Assembly: GCA_015501585.1 (NCBI GenBank)
Contig: JADNRY010000336.1
Span: 1 to 64,000 of the forward strand
Direction: 5' to 3'
DNA: 64,000 nucleotides
Origin: Rhodocollybia butyracea
Lineage: Eukaryota; Basidiomycota; Agaricomycetes; Agaricales; Omphalotaceae
Position numbers and translations under genes: made by a program. Positions 32,430 to 44,959 of the stretch are shown piece after piece. Under the pieces are notes generated by a model. That model saw only the letters and a list, made by a program, of their open reading frames with translations. It ran no database searches and was not told the DNA's origin. The stretch's first letter is position 1; each line of letters begins with the position of its first letter.

Positions 32430-34250
32430 ATGAAGCATGTTCTCTCCTCCTGTCAATTCCTCCTTCTCCTCCTGTCCCTGGCGTCGATTCCTCCATTTCC
32501 GTTCATCCGTTCATCCGACCATTTACCCTCCCAGAGAGTTCTGCTCTTTGCCTTCCCATCGAACAACCTATATTTCGTGGACGGTCAACCGGTCACACCC
32601 CACTATCCTCGGAAGTATCTGCGGTAGGAGCACAGCGATAGCGATACCGCGTGCGGCTACTGAATCGGCTGAGGAAATACTAAGAGTCGAGGTATAGCTT
32701 CGATATGGATGAACTCAGCTATCCTGAAGGACTATGATGGAGGTTCTGGTGTTGACGTTGGGTGACCCGTCGGCCCCGATATCTCCAACGGTGACCTCGC
32801 GTTTGATCCTGCTCTTACACAGCCGTTACTGTTTTCAGAACATGTGCCTACTACAAACGATCCCTCTTCCAATCCAACTTCCGGACCTTTTCCACCACCT
32901 ACTTCATCTTTGTCTGAGTCTCTGTCTCACCGGCCGCTGCCGCTACCACCTCCGCCATGTACGAATCTTCTTCCACAGCCCTTGTTAAAGAGCTTGAAGA
33001 AGCAGAAGCAGAAAACAACCGAAACCTCGCTTCTCTCTTCCGCTACGAATAATTCCCGCCCCACAATGACTCCGACTATCGCACGCTCCAACACTGAAGA
33101 ATCCGATGCCCATTCCTGGGTATCCCATCATCCCGTATCATCGATCATCTCTGGGGCGAGTCTGGCGATATTGTGATGAATGAGGATTATATGGCGAATT
33201 TCGTGTTAGCGGACACGATGTCTTCAACGGTGGCTCGTACTACTATCTCCTGTACCATATAACTTTGTGCTCCGGAGGTCTGGGGGCTCTTTGCTGCCTG
33301 ACGCTGCACTACAGATGCAGACAATCCCTCTCCCAATCCGACTTCCGAATTCCTTCCGCTATCTACTTCATCTTCTTCTCCGTCTCACAGAGTGTTGCCT
33401 CTGCCGCCTTTGACGAATCTCCTTCCACAGTTCTTGTCCAAGAGCTCAAAGAAGTGGAAGCGGAAAACAACTGAACCCTTGCTTCTACTCTTCCGCTACT
33501 CTTGCTTCTAGCTCCACACCTACTATCGCACACGCCAACGCTGAACAATCTGATGGCATTTTTTGGGATAAACCGCTGTCAAATATCGCCTCCGGGTCGA
33601 GTATGGGGATATCGCGATGAAGGATTATATAGCAAACCTTATACGTGTGTTGGCGGAACGAAGGAAGGGGAGAAGGCAAGAGGCAAGAGGCGAACGGGAT
33701 CAAGGAGGAGAAGGAGCGTAAATGGAAAACGGCTCAGGAGAATGAGATGAACGAGTTACTTATGTCGAGGGAGATCTATCGCCAGTTCAAAGAGACGGAC
33801 GGCTGGTGAGAGTTTCTCCAGTCCTTTCGCTGCCGCTTTTGGAGACGCTGTATCTGGCAATGTAGCAAGCGGACGCATCGTTTCCAACACCTCGTGTCCA
33901 TTCTCAGACCGGGACGGCGGATGCGATAAACTCGAATTCCAGTGCGAGTCATATGTCGCAGGAAGCGTTGACCAAGGTGGGTTTGTCCAGAATTTGAGCG
34001 TGTTCAACTACGTTACCGATTCTGCAATTGGGGCTTTTCATTTCTAGTGATATAATCTTTTCGCGGACATAGGCGTGTATTCCGCTGATGCGACTTGGGA
34101 GTTCAAAGAACTCGGAGGGGATCTAAGCACGTTTCAGGCTGCTTCATTCCAATCTGCGTTATCGATACCTCAAGGGTTTACAAATGTTAGATTCAGACAA
34201 GGATTAACATCGATAACGAGTTTCGACCATGCTCGGTTTCTGCGTACCAG
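32430..34250 (+). pseudogene. decayed copy of the disordered-protein gene
   Basis: Several islands match 16352-19298: LSSATNNS and TPTIARSNTEESDAHS near 33030-33110 (compare TPTIAHVSAEESDAHS), SHRPLPLP and NLLPQPLLKS near 32930, and the last exon MYSADATWEFKELGGDLSTFQ at 34075-34140 (nearly the same). A second partial repeat of the mid part at 33310-33560 shows an internal duplication. Many frameshifts. Confidence 0.85.
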
Positions 34251-34426
34251 CAGGTGGCAATGGTAATTCATTCAGTAAAGTATACTCATCGGTATTCTTT
34301 CTTCAGACTGCGTCGGTAGCGTGTTTTGAACATGCTCAGTTTCTGCTCACTGGCAACTGAAGAAGGTATTTATGGTATCCATTCAGTACACAGGAGTCTA
34401 GTCGTCGGTATTTCTTTGGGTCCTCT

Positions 34427-34642
34427 TCAGCCCATATAAATTGGCCAAAGAGTAAAGACGTAGCGGAGCGCCTTGGAAAATGACTTTAAAATAAATCCTG
34501 TGTACTGTTGTACCACCATCATCATACCGGCCTTGTGGAAAGGCAAAAGAGGATCCCTATCTACTATCGTCTCTCTCTGGAGGGAGAAACAACCCCACCA
34601 ACCAGCGTGTTTCCCAGTGATTGAATTCTGTTGGAGAGGCAT
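34427..34642 (-). pseudogene. F-box-like C-terminal fragment
   Basis: ETIVDRDPLLPFHKAGMMMVVQQYTGF matches the end of the frameshifted F-box gene at 19686 (ETIVDRDAYQPLLPFEKAGMMIVV, a near copy). It follows the decayed disordered-protein copy in the same order and orientation as 16352-21306, so both belong to one segmental duplication. Confidence 0.85.
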
Positions 34643-34998
34643 AAACAGTTGTTAAAAACGAGCATAAAGGCCAACTTTGACTTTTCCAAAGCTGACACTA
34701 TTGAAATACTATGCAATGGAAGTACTTATGAGTCATTATTCATAGTTCTACCAAGTATTCGAGGAACTACATCAGGAAACTCTCCATCTTGACATCAGAA
34801 TTTCATTGGATTATGTATAGGCAATACTTATTATTCCATGTCCAGCTGAGCTCGTTTGTGCCAGACATGCCCTCTCATAAAATCATTCCGAAACCTGACC
34901 ATCATTTTTTCACAGTTTCTACCATATGTCCCAAGAACATCGAACCGTAATGGGCTTGGGTGTAATGTTGGCACTACAATGGCCAGGCCTATGGTATA

Positions 34999-36189
34999 TC
35001 ATATGAGGAACGCAACAAAAATCAGGAGGAGCGAGTATTCACATTCAGGTGTATAGAATCCATAACATGGAGATGTAAGTGCGCAGTGCGGGCTCCCTCC
35101 AATGAGCTGGAAATAACGCCAAAGGAGGTACGGGTCATGCAATGGGTCGAAGTAACCTTCAAAGGTCACTGGGAACCGCTGACTCGGATTCAAGTTCAAT
35201 GGATCCAAAGCGTCATTGATCGCGTCGGTGAGCCAGCCGTGTGATTTATCAAGAAGTTTTTGCGAACCAGTTAACATGGGTGCACCGAAGCGATCAAGGA
35301 AGGTCAATGTGCCCTGGGTCATAAAGTGTTGCTCAAACTGATGCGAGAGGCGGGCCCATTCTTTTGCTATCGACTGCATTTCTTTGGGGGTCTTGCCTAC
35401 AGGTAAGGCCTTAAGAAGCTTAAAGTGGCCTCGGGCTGGCGGGCCTGAACTAATGCCAACATATTTCCGCCGTTTCGTCTTGCCCCAGCGGGTCCCGGTG
35501 GGCCGAACTAGCAAAGAATACGTGAGGAATGCGAAGAAACTCAGATCCTGGAGTGAGCACTCACAGAAAGTACCCTCTACCATCCACCCAAAACATGGAC
35601 TAGCCTCGGTACAGCTCTGCCATCCGGTGAGTGTGAAATAAATCCATTTCCGGCCCTTTGGATCCTGTGACGGTGCCCAGAAACCTTCGTATCTTTTGTC
35701 CGTGGACCTCGCATCCAGACCCAATGTATTAGCGAGGATCGTGCGGGAAATGCTCCGATGCCAGATGATTATTTTGTTATTGCTCTGGGTGTTTTGGGGA
35801 TCTGGCTGGCGATATTTTGGTGTTGATTAGCATAGTATGATTACCAGTAGCAAAGACGGGAAAGGAGCCTGCTTTGATTTGGAATTTGGCTGACTATGAG
35901 CAAACACTTACAATTATCAATCCTGTTTTGCCATGAATGAGAGTCACGACGATTTCGCGATTTGTCTGGCAACATGGGTGTTAGAGATAATATGACTCGG
36001 GTTACATCGGAAAACAGATTTTATATTGGCTGACTACGAGACAGCACTTACCTGTCCCCACAATAGTCCTGGCACAGCTGGCGTTTCATGTGATGACCCG
36101 ACCCCGGCCCACACCGTATTTATTGGAAGAGGGCACACAGCAAGCATGGAGCCCGCTATGAGCGTAAATAGAAGGAGAGCAGAGCGCAT
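34999..36189 (-). CDS. predicted secreted protein, function unknown
   Basis: I chose ATG 36189, which gives a signal peptide (MRSALLLFTLIAGSMLAVCPL). Exon 1 runs to about 36052 (GTAAGT donor), exon 2 has TNREIVVTLIHGKTGLII (about 35972-35913), and exon 3 starts PDPQNTQSNNKIIIWHRS (about 35811) and is open to 34999. A 57-nt intron may lie inside exon 3 (about 35569-35513, GTGAGT...GCTAG); it is divisible by three, so the frame is open either way. The body has paired cysteines (SCTEASPCFGW) and an amphipathic part (KEWARLSHQFEQHF). No family recognised. The C-terminal end after TPECEYSLLL may be spliced further. Confidence 0.6.
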
Positions 36190-37268
36190 TGGCGAGAATT
36201 GTGCAGATTGACCAGCAAGCTGTATTTTAGTGGAGAACTGGACCGGCAGAATAACTGGAACATTTCCATTCATGAATCGCTTTTATACTCCATTCAAGAA
36301 TTGCGGGAGTTACGCTGAGTTACGCGTTCTGCACAGATCAGGACCCTGATACTAGTTAGATGGTTGATACTCGGCTCTCCATACCCGCATGTACATCTGA
36401 CCAAGCTCCTCACCGCCACGCTACAGCGAGCTCGCTGAGCGTCGATCCGCTGAGAGGAAGGTAGACTGCGTTTTGTAGGCGTTTGCATTTCACACGGTCA
36501 AAAATCAGTCCAGTCTGAGTTTGACCTCATGAAGCTTCTCCCTGCAGTGCTGTTCGATTCTAACCATCGCAAAAATCGCGCTCATTTGGATACTGTATCA
36601 GTTTGCAATGCCGAGCCTATGTTTCCCGGGTCCTGGTGTACACAGCCAACGCAGTATGGCGCTTATAGTCAACCGATCTTCGACTGTGCTCTGCTCTGCC
36701 CGAATGTCTTCTATTTCCAGGTGTTCTTGATCTTCTATTGATACTTCGCAAAAGTTCACCTATACTATGAGCCTATCAATTTCTTCGCACAGTCAAGTTG
36801 AGTACTGGGAATTGCTACTTACTCTGGATGGACCCGCCGTGGTGTTCAGGCTTATAACACTTATGTATTGGTATTGCATTGATAAGTGTCGTTCTTTTGC
36901 CCACTGAAGCTTCCACTACTGACCAAGACTATTCCCAGCTAGCTGTGCAATGAATTTCCGTATGTTTATAGTTGACTATGGATGTGGAAGTCTGCCATTG
37001 ACCGGGACCTCCGCTATTTTGGTCAGCTTGTGCACAGAACTGAATTAAAGGAAGGAAGGAACGCAGGGCGTGGAAAATCGATGCGACTCACAAAGTTTGA
37101 TCAATACGTACAGTTCTGCTTCTTTAAAAAATTTTAGCTCTGCAAACCTTTCGACGATCTTCCATCACCTTCTGCCTTCCATCCACTCACCTTTGTATCC
37201 TCGGCGAGCCTACACGCAAAAAACGGACGAACAAGAGACTCAAAAAACGCTAGAAACTAAGTATTACA
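36190..37268. other. intergenic, no gene recognised
   Basis: Only short frames. The stretch just before 37269 (from about 37140) is duplicated at 44960-45080 and is the 5' flank of the next gene family. Confidence 0.5.
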
Positions 37269-39039
37269 ATGTCTTCTTCGAACGATGGTGCAGTTGCAGT
37301 GCCCGCTGCCGACTTGGATGGCCTGGATGACTTTGAGATGGCTTCCCAAACCTTAGGTGTTTCGATGCCGACGGTTTTGGAGCAAACGTAAGTCCGGATT
37401 TGCTTTTTCCTGCTCTTTCTACTATCTTAGTCTATCTCAAATCATAACAGAGTATCCAACAAGCTGCGGTCTTTGAAACCTGCGAAAATCGGTGAGATTA
37501 TCGAGGACGACGATGAGGATGTAGACTCGAACTTTGGTAAGCATTTCTCTAGAGTCTGGTATATGTCCGTAATGAACGATTTGTCGGAATTAGCTGTGGT
37601 TATAGACTCCGATCCGCATAGGACCGTATTCCCGGCAAATCAATCGAATTCCATGCCGAATCGAATACTCCCAGTACTACTCTTCCTTGAAAATCCCGGA
37701 TCTCTCAAATGGTACATCTAATACTACTACTAGGACGCACGCTTTCCCACGTCGTCAAGTCCGAAAAATCCGAATCCATCAGCCTTTACCTCTACGCACA
37801 TCTTTCCATAATTATGTCCCTCCAGCCCCGCTCACTGGGCCCATCGATAACACCCACTGCCAGTCTTCGCGGCGTAACCGACCTCAGGAAGCCACGCCAG
37901 TTCTAACGCCAACTTTATCGCAGCATCTACCTCATAGCGCTGATTCCAGCATCGTCACGGGTGCTGGACGGAATGCTCAGTGTGATTTTCCGTACGTATC
38001 CGCTCCATTTACACTACTTTTGCGATTTCACGACTGAATGCACCCTGTAGTCATTATAACCCGTCATTCGGAGATGGAGTGTTTCGTCTCAAAAAGGTTT
38101 CTCAGTCTTCCCATCCAGGAAGTTTCAATAACGCCTTGGGCGTACCGGGATCATCGAACCCAGAAGCTTTCTTCGTACCTACAAAGGTAAGAAATCTGTG
38201 TTTTTCCTTTTTTCCAGAATTTACTAATTGACAGAATCTATAATATCTATCCACGTTCCAGTCGTATCAAACGCAAACCCAACACTCGCGCTGTACTATG
38301 ATTCCCGAACGTGTTTCCTCCCCGCTATCAACTGCACCACCCAATATATCTCGTTTTACCAGACTCGAAGCTCCCAATCCCAACTCCATTCTTCCCAATC
38401 CCAATCCCAGTCCTCGAACCGGAGTCAACTCTCCCGGCCGCACAGGCCGCACTTCCCGTGCCCAACGAGACATAGCAATCCGTAATCATCGAAACGCACT
38501 AGCGGAGCAGATTCTCGCTGAGCGGAAGATGAGGGAGCATGCGCAGAGAGGGGCAAGAGCAGTAAGAGCGGAGATCGCCGAGCTCCCAGGGAGACCTCCG
38601 TGGCAGACCGAGCAGGTTTTTTGCTGAGCGGGTAGGCCTAAGCTATAGACCGAAAGAGACCGCGGAGACGGGGACAAGGCAACAGGTGGGGACTGCGACG
38701 GTTTGGCAGGCTGGGGTGGGTAGTCTGCCAGATAGTCATGCGGATATGCTTGCCAGGGATGTTATCATGTCACATACCGAGTCGTATCCGCGTTCTCGTG
38801 GTAATGGGAGTGCTGCAGCCGCGGTTGATGATCATAATAGCCCAGATTGTGGTAGGGTAACGGATAAGGCGCCAGGAAGGAGAGGGAGAGGGAGGGGAAA
38901 GCCTGTGCCGAGGTATCGAGGTGAGCTTTTGCAAGCGTTGCGAGATGTTTGTTGGCCTCAGGCTGTGTCGCGGGTTGAAGGGTTGATTGACGTCGTGAAC
39001 GTTGGGCCGTTGAGATACTTGGAATATTACATATGGTAA
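37269..39039 (+). pseudogene. unknown disordered-protein gene, frameshifted (family B, copy 1)
   Basis: The start is clear: MSSSNDGAVAVPAADLDG, exon to 37387, then 37451-37536 (KPAKIGEIIEDDDEDVDSNF) with good GTAAGT/GTAAGC donors. Later exons read CDFP-HYNPSFGDGVFRLKK and SSNPEAFFVPTK, then a basic tail AQRDIAIRNHRNALAEQILAERKM. Breaks: frames do not join near 37640-37690, and one extra T in a six-T run near 38620 shifts the frame; beyond it the protein would continue to 39039 (GRRGRGRGKPVPRYRGELLQALRD). With two separate breaks I call it a pseudogene, although a sequencing error in the T run is possible. No domain known. Confidence 0.65.
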
Positions 39040-39159
39040 TCAAGTACTAATCGCTAGTAATTTCCACCCTAATTTCTTGTTTATTGCAACGTCGTGTAAA
39101 TAATCGCTATACTGTATACAGATTGCTTTGACGAATTCAACTATTGTATTGAACGATCA

Positions 39160-39830
39160 CGTGCTTAATTTTTGCGACTCTTCAAGTTCTTTCAACAGCC
39201 ACCATGCTTCCGATGCAGCTCCCCGTGCCTAGTCAGTGCTGAACAGTTTCTGAACGTATACTATAGTAAACGACTTGGGAAACGAATCTAGCTTGGAAAC
39301 TCACCTCGCACCCTACTTTCGACTAAATAATGACAACAAGCTCGAGGGAGAAGAACTGGCCACAGTCTGACATAAAACTCAGTTCGAAATCTTCGTCGCT
39401 GGCTAAGGAATTACCACTTTATCTAGTTTCTCCCCATCCGAATACGGACTTCATCCAGGTATGTGACGAAACTCCTTTCGAACGGCCCACTGCTTGACTT
39501 AGTAAGGTTAATCTTGAGGAATTGGAGTAGGGTACACCCCACTCCCCTTGGATGTCTATATTAACTAGTTGATGTGATGTTGAGGTTTGTTGAGCTGCCT
39601 GGGTATCTTAGGAAGGTGAGTCATACTCTGTTGTTCGGTTTGGAGATACCCGTTTGCGCTATTGTTAACTTGGTTTTTTTGTTTTGATTTCTGATCTGGT
39701 GTAGGAGCATACTAAATCGAGGCTGTTGAGACTTGGAGTATATTGACTCGGTTTGGGAGCGAACCGGGAGCGAAGCAACAGCTTTTGACAGTGACACGTT
39801 CGAGAAATTGAATAGCAAAGTACAGATTGT
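39160..39830 (+). pseudogene. remnant of a second gene of the duplicated block (family C)
   Basis: GAACGATCACGTGCTTAATT near 39158 and later ELPLYLVSPHPN-like and TRFGSE-like islands match 50150-51480 in the same order. Much shorter than that copy, so large parts are deleted. Confidence 0.6.
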
Positions 39831-40516
39831 TCGCCTCCGGCTATTCCTTAGTCCTTCATTCAGACCGGTCTTTTCACCCCCATCCTGACGACACTTTTGA
39901 CGCGGCCATATTATTAGCTCTTGGAGACTTATAGCCAGCTGCCGCGTCCTACCTTGGTCCTACCCCGGCACCAATACTTAACACCACAATTTCCCTGATC
40001 CCTTTCACCGGCAGTGTCTTTTCTCCTTCTTAACCTATGGGTAAAGTTTAAACGGCCTACGGTTCATTACTGCCAATACACGTATGATCTAAAGGACGGG
40101 ACATGATAAGTATCATAAGCATAAGTATTACTAAGTATGTTTGCGACCGGCTGTGTATGGCCACAGTGTCAGCATGTATGGCGAAATGTATGCGCCAGCT
40201 GCGGCCAGTGGGGACATCTACAAGGCCCAAGGACAACCTAGATGTTTTACTTTCCCCGCCTATCAATGGATTTACTACTAAATGACCCCGTTGGGAGTTT
40301 TTTCTCTCTAGTTCTTTGCCCAAGACAGTCGCTGGACAGTGGAACGCAGCTAAACGCTTTCCTTCAATGAACCTTTTTGATCCGATCCATGTTGATCCTG
40401 CACGACCTCTGTAGCGGCTGCATGGACGTTCACTGCGTACACACTACTACGGGGATTTGTAGTTTCCTACAGACAAAGAAGGTGATTTAGTTCTATCTCG
40501 CCACTGCCACCAAGTT
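39831..40516. other. intergenic, no gene recognised
   Basis: No domain or repeat seen; this is the 3' side of the DUF6534 gene. Confidence 0.4.
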
Positions 40517-42041
40517 TTAAATGTTTTTGCTTACAGCGCTGGTTAAATTTGACAAGGGACCCATTGACAAGCTTTCACCCACCCGTGGACTTGTATGAAA
40601 TTGCAAATGACCTGTCCCATCCCCCGCCGACTCATCGTGAGTTGGCTCATTGAGCGAAACTCGCAGTTTTACTCGAGAGTTCAATCTGAAAAGATCTACT
40701 ATTGAGCTAAACCGTAGGGAATTTATGGGACACTCACGTAGCCAGAAGTGCGTTGGTGTATAAACGTCCCAGACAAAAATGCATACCCTAGGAGATAGAC
40801 GATCAAACTAAAGTTTTAGGTGGACGGTATATGCGCACAATATAAGTGAGTCCATTGGGCGATAGAAAAAACTGAAAAATAGAGTTTAGTCATATACTGT
40901 ATGCTAGTCGAACAAATGAGATAACAAACAGCAACAAGAGTGAAGGTGCCCAATAAGCTGTAACAGAGTTTTATGAACGTTGTAGCAGTATTTCTATGCT
41001 CAGACTCACCTGGTAACAACACCTGTCGTAATTGCATACCTGACTATTATGGTGAGGATTGTGTCAGTTCTCAACGAGAGTACTGTACGTCAGAAAATGC
41101 AAGCATAAGAGTCTAAAAAGATTTACTTTTTGAAGCCACCCATGTTACGCCGAATGTAATACGTCAGTAGCAAGGCAATAGACACGTCGGCTTGGGGTTA
41201 ATATATATCAATAAGTTCATCGTTGATCATAGCTGATATACTATTACTGACTTACCCACTACACCTGGGACGAATGCCAGAAGAACTGGACCCGTTTGAG
41301 AGCCTATATGAGTGATAGAGGGATGCTTGAGCCCCCCTACCATGGCAATAATATCGACAATAGGTGTTATTGCACAGACCGCAGCCAACAGCCCAACCAT
41401 GATAATATTTTTTCCGCTGAATACCCAGATTCTATACAACACTGGTAAGCAGTATTCATCCAAAACTGTGTCACACATTACCTCCTCAAGAAAAATAGCT
41501 GACAGACAAAGGTCGACAGGCCAATGAATGTAACATTCACATTGAGCTCCCAGGTTGACACTGATAATGCCGATACAACTCCCCAATTGCTGATTAAGTA
41601 GTGGTATGCCGATTGTGCAATGAGGATTAACTGGAGCGTATCAAAGCACCTGCAATACGTTGAGGACAGCAACTTTGGCTTTGGGATTAGCAAGGTAATT
41701 CACCAAACTGTAGCGACCTCAATGTTCCTTTTAGAAGGTTACTTTCAGGATGTTTACATTACTCACAACTAATTTTGTCATAATCGTGTCTCTGGGATAG
41801 GAGTCATAATACGTGACTGTTTGTAGTGTTAGAACACCCTGTAGACTAGGTCATGCCGGTTGTCAGTAAGAGTATAAGTGTAGAGCTGAGATAAAAGCTA
41901 TTACAACGTAGCGAACAAAACTTGGAGAACATTATTGTTAATGGGCGTGAGTAAGAACGAATACTTACTTCCTATCAGCATTGCTCCAAAGGTATTATCC
42001 AGACTAGGGACTGGCGATGGAGCACAAGATGGAGCCGACAT
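40517..42041 (-). CDS. DUF6534-type seven-helix membrane protein, complete
   Basis: Ten exons from the start: 42041-41969, 41920-41905, 41845-41767, 41672-41482, 41431-41256, 41190-41127, 41069-41010, 40957-40873, 40787-40738, 40685-40517, giving 320 residues. The order of motifs fits this Agaricomycete family: SLDNTFGAMLIG start, GVLTLQT then YYDSYPRD, AYHYLISNWG, CQLFFLRRIW, a loop, LLLTYYIRRNMGGF, TDTILTIIVRYAITTG, and RLYTNALLATLNSR. About seven membrane helices are expected. Function unknown. A 16-nt exon (41905-41920) is required. The least certain intron is 40788-40872 (GTTTTT donor). It is followed by a 56-residue hydrophilic tail. Confidence 0.82.
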
Positions 42042-43408
42042 GTTAAACTGGGGGATGGAAAAAAACCACTTGAGAGTGATGTTTAAGTAAAGACCGAGGA
42101 TGCCCTTATGAGGTATTTAAAGCCTCAGGCTGTCATGGGAGCATTTGTCACATATATATGCGATGTCATGTCATTCCGTGGATATGACACGGTGTTTACG
42201 GAGAAATCTGCTGATCAGATTTGTGAACTTTTGATACTTTGAATGACAGTAGCTATATAGGATTAAGTAATATTCGAGATAATCAATGAAATGCGCTCTG
42301 AAAACAAATTGGATAATTGACTCTTGGGGAGAAACAGTGCAGAAACTGCTGAAAGTTAGAGTATCGGCTGAGTGAGAGTCTAGAGAATCTGTTCAGATGT
42401 ATCATTTTAGTTTGTCAGAAATGCGAGCTCAGGCTAATTATAGATAACCTATCCGCTACTTGAATTGCGAGAGATTGCGAGAGACTAGAGTGAAGAAAGA
42501 TCCCCTGAAATAAAGTTAATCTGGCACAGCTTACGGACTAAGAATTTTAAGAGAGTTTTCCTCACTCTCGAAAGTAGTAGTTTACTTACCTATAAATACT
42601 AAATGGCAATCTCAGCTAGTAAGATGATATCAAACAAATATGCTTGCGCCTACAGTACGCTGAAGTAGGATAAATGTGAACAGATTCCAGTTCTCCTAAT
42701 AGCTTGAAGTGCGCTGATACCTTTAGAATGCAGTGGAGACATCTATTCATATAACTACCAAATAACTACTATCACTGGCTTACAAATCTGGCCAGGAGAT
42801 TTTTTTTTGTAAACATGGTATGGTGTATAATCTGGGGCGCGCATTTGCCAGATGTGAACTGACAATCAACGTCCAGCGCCATAGGTAGACTTTTCAGAAT
42901 TTGGAGGTAATTGTTCATCCATAGGCTGAGCATAGAGCGATCTAAGCTCATAAGCAAATGTAAGAAAAAAAGAAATAATACGCACCATGGCATCTGCGCT
43001 TCATTTCCCATACTGGCAGACACTCATAAATTGACATTATATTACTGATCCCTCGCATTTTCAAATTCAATCATCTCCAAAAGAGCGTGAACTTGATGTG
43101 CCCCTCTTGGTGTTCCTCGAGAGTCGAATCCCGGGTAATCGGCGATGCAAGGGTTACTCAAAAAGGAAAAGGCGGCCTCTGTCCTCATATATCTCGGATA
43201 AGTAGCCACAAGGATAGCCAGCGATGTGCATATACTAAACTGATTTTCTCAAACCTTCGATCCCCCTGTTGAATAAGTGAGATCGAGAATGGCATATGCC
43301 AAAACTGCCTGCCACTGTACGCTCATGTTGGGATATGTTACTGTATCTTAAATATAGAATCTATTATAGGACGAGTCGGTACATTTCAAGTCCGGTTGTG
43401 CCTTTCAA
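42042..43408. other. gene-poor stretch
   Basis: AT-rich. A minus-strand frame 43023-42772 (83 residues, with a hydrophobic PWCVLFLFFLHLLM part) has no known domain. Nothing else recognised. Confidence 0.4.
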
Positions 43409-43717
43409 TCACAACATCGTGATTAGGAAAATCCCAATCAAGTTCAAGTAACAGGTACATATGCGACGATGAACATATGTGTCAAACTTATTCGACTCCG
43501 TCTCATCAATACAAACCACCAGGTTCCGCCTTTTGCCGATGGTGCCCACGCCGCAGTGACAGGCTCCATTTTCGGCACCTTGGGATCCTTTCCGGGTTTC
43601 ACCTTGGGTTTGACTCCAACATTCACCATTATTAGCATGTGCTGAATTGCACATTGGAGCGCAAAGATTGAGTTGAAGGCTGAAAGTACAGAGTGGAGCA
43701 AAAGAAAAGATGAGCAA
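43409..43717 (-). CDS. possible small cysteine-rich secreted protein
   Basis: A 102-residue frame begins MLIFSFAPLCTFSLQLNLCAP, which could be a signal peptide, and then has many cysteines (GECWSQTQ, GACHCGVG, LVVCIDE, RRICTCY). A second frame overlaps the same bases, and I see no family match, so this may be chance. Confidence 0.25.
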   Translation of the reverse strand: MLIFSFAPLCTFSLQLNLCAPMCNSAHANNGECWSQTQGETRKGSQGAENGACHCGVGTIGKRRNLVVCIDETESNKFDTYVHRRICTCYLNLIGIFLITML

Positions 43718-44314
43718 GAGTCAAAAATATAGGGCACGAGGAGCCAATGGAAGCTTGCTATTTCTGCACGTACTCGTCTTCTTTCTATCATATCGTATGG
43801 GGGTAGTATCAAATGTTAGATAGATGCATTCTCATCTTTGACGCTGAAACTACAGTCATAGGACTTTGAGAGTAACGCCCACTGAGGCTCAAAGGAGGAG
43901 GATTCAATTAATTTTAGAAATCCCCACCAGTAGACTGCTTTCCAACTCTTCCAGACTCTTCCGAGTGCTCAGCTTCGAACATCGGTTGGAATCCTTGCAT
44001 GGATAAGGGCTCAAGCGGTCGCTGTAGTTAAGGATGTGCCTAGAGATTGAAGTGAGCTTGAAGAAAACGATGGGGGCAGTACAAGACACCCTACTGGTGA
44101 GATACTACTCTACAAAATAGGCTGTTCTGTGAGCGCTATTGCCTCAGTATGAGTCTGTACAGCTGTATGACCGACAGCACTGAAGATGAATGTGATCTGC
44201 AAATTGCCTGTGATTAGAGTTACATCTCCTCGGGTCTGCATCAGAGTATGTAATTAATAAGTCGTAATTTGATAGATCCTGGTGCCGAGACAAGAGTGGG
44301 TGAACAAGTACTAT

Positions 44315-44605
44315 TCAGAGGTTGATACGGCCCCGGGGAAGGGAAAGGATCGTGCCAGTGAGCTTGTCGTTCTCCCGTTCCGCTCCAGGGGAGCTCAAGT
44401 GAACCCATATCCAACTTGTTGACCCTGATCCGCCTGTCTTGTTTGGCGCCGTGCTTGTTTCTCCAACTTCAATCCAGCTTAGAAATGCAATTCTGTCATC
44501 AATGTGCTTAAGGGGAGCGGCTCGGAAGGTGGGGGGAATGGGGATACGGAAAACAGCGACCAAGAGTAGAGTAACCCGGCAAATACTTGTCTCCCGTGAC
44601 GGCAC
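44315..44605 (-). CDS. uncharacterised ORF, 96 residues
   Basis: Begins with MPSRETSICRVTLLLVAVF, a possible membrane or signal segment, followed by hydrophilic sequence with GGSGSTSWIWVHL. No domain recognised. The minus-strand frame is open upstream as well, so the true start is unknown. Confidence 0.2.
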   Translation of the reverse strand: MPSRETSICRVTLLLVAVFRIPIPPTFRAAPLKHIDDRIAFLSWIEVGETSTAPNKTGGSGSTSWIWVHLSSPGAERENDKLTGTILSLPRGRINL

Positions 44606-44959
44606 ACTACTCTCTTCACGGGTCTTGCTTGTTGCATCATGGCTGTGTGGCCCTGCCTTTCTTCTGCGGGACCCCGCCCTGCGTATAAATCTATCTATCT
44701 CTATACTGAGTCTTTGGTGTTCCTTTGAGCATATGCGTATAGTCTGCTAGTAATGGAAGAAGAAGCGGAGGCAGTGCAAATTGATGGAGTGACATCATAC
44801 AGTCAATCCGGCAGGCAAACTGTCTCTTTAACTCTCACCACGATCTCACCAAATATTCAGAATGGGCCCAGGACTCCAGTCGTTCGAACTGAAGAATGAA
44901 ACTGTGGAAAAATGAAGCTAAAAGTCTGATCAATACCTTCTTTCGAAAAACATACTCTA
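44606..44959. other. intergenic with recurrent motif
   Basis: No gene seen. TCCGGCAGGCAAACTGTCT at 44807-44825 shares a 14-base core with 32171, and a near match with 19570. Confidence 0.4.

Noticed and set aside
43100..43130. T-arm-like words (GAGTCGAATCCCGG) as a tRNA
   Set aside because: No acceptor or D arm can be paired around it.
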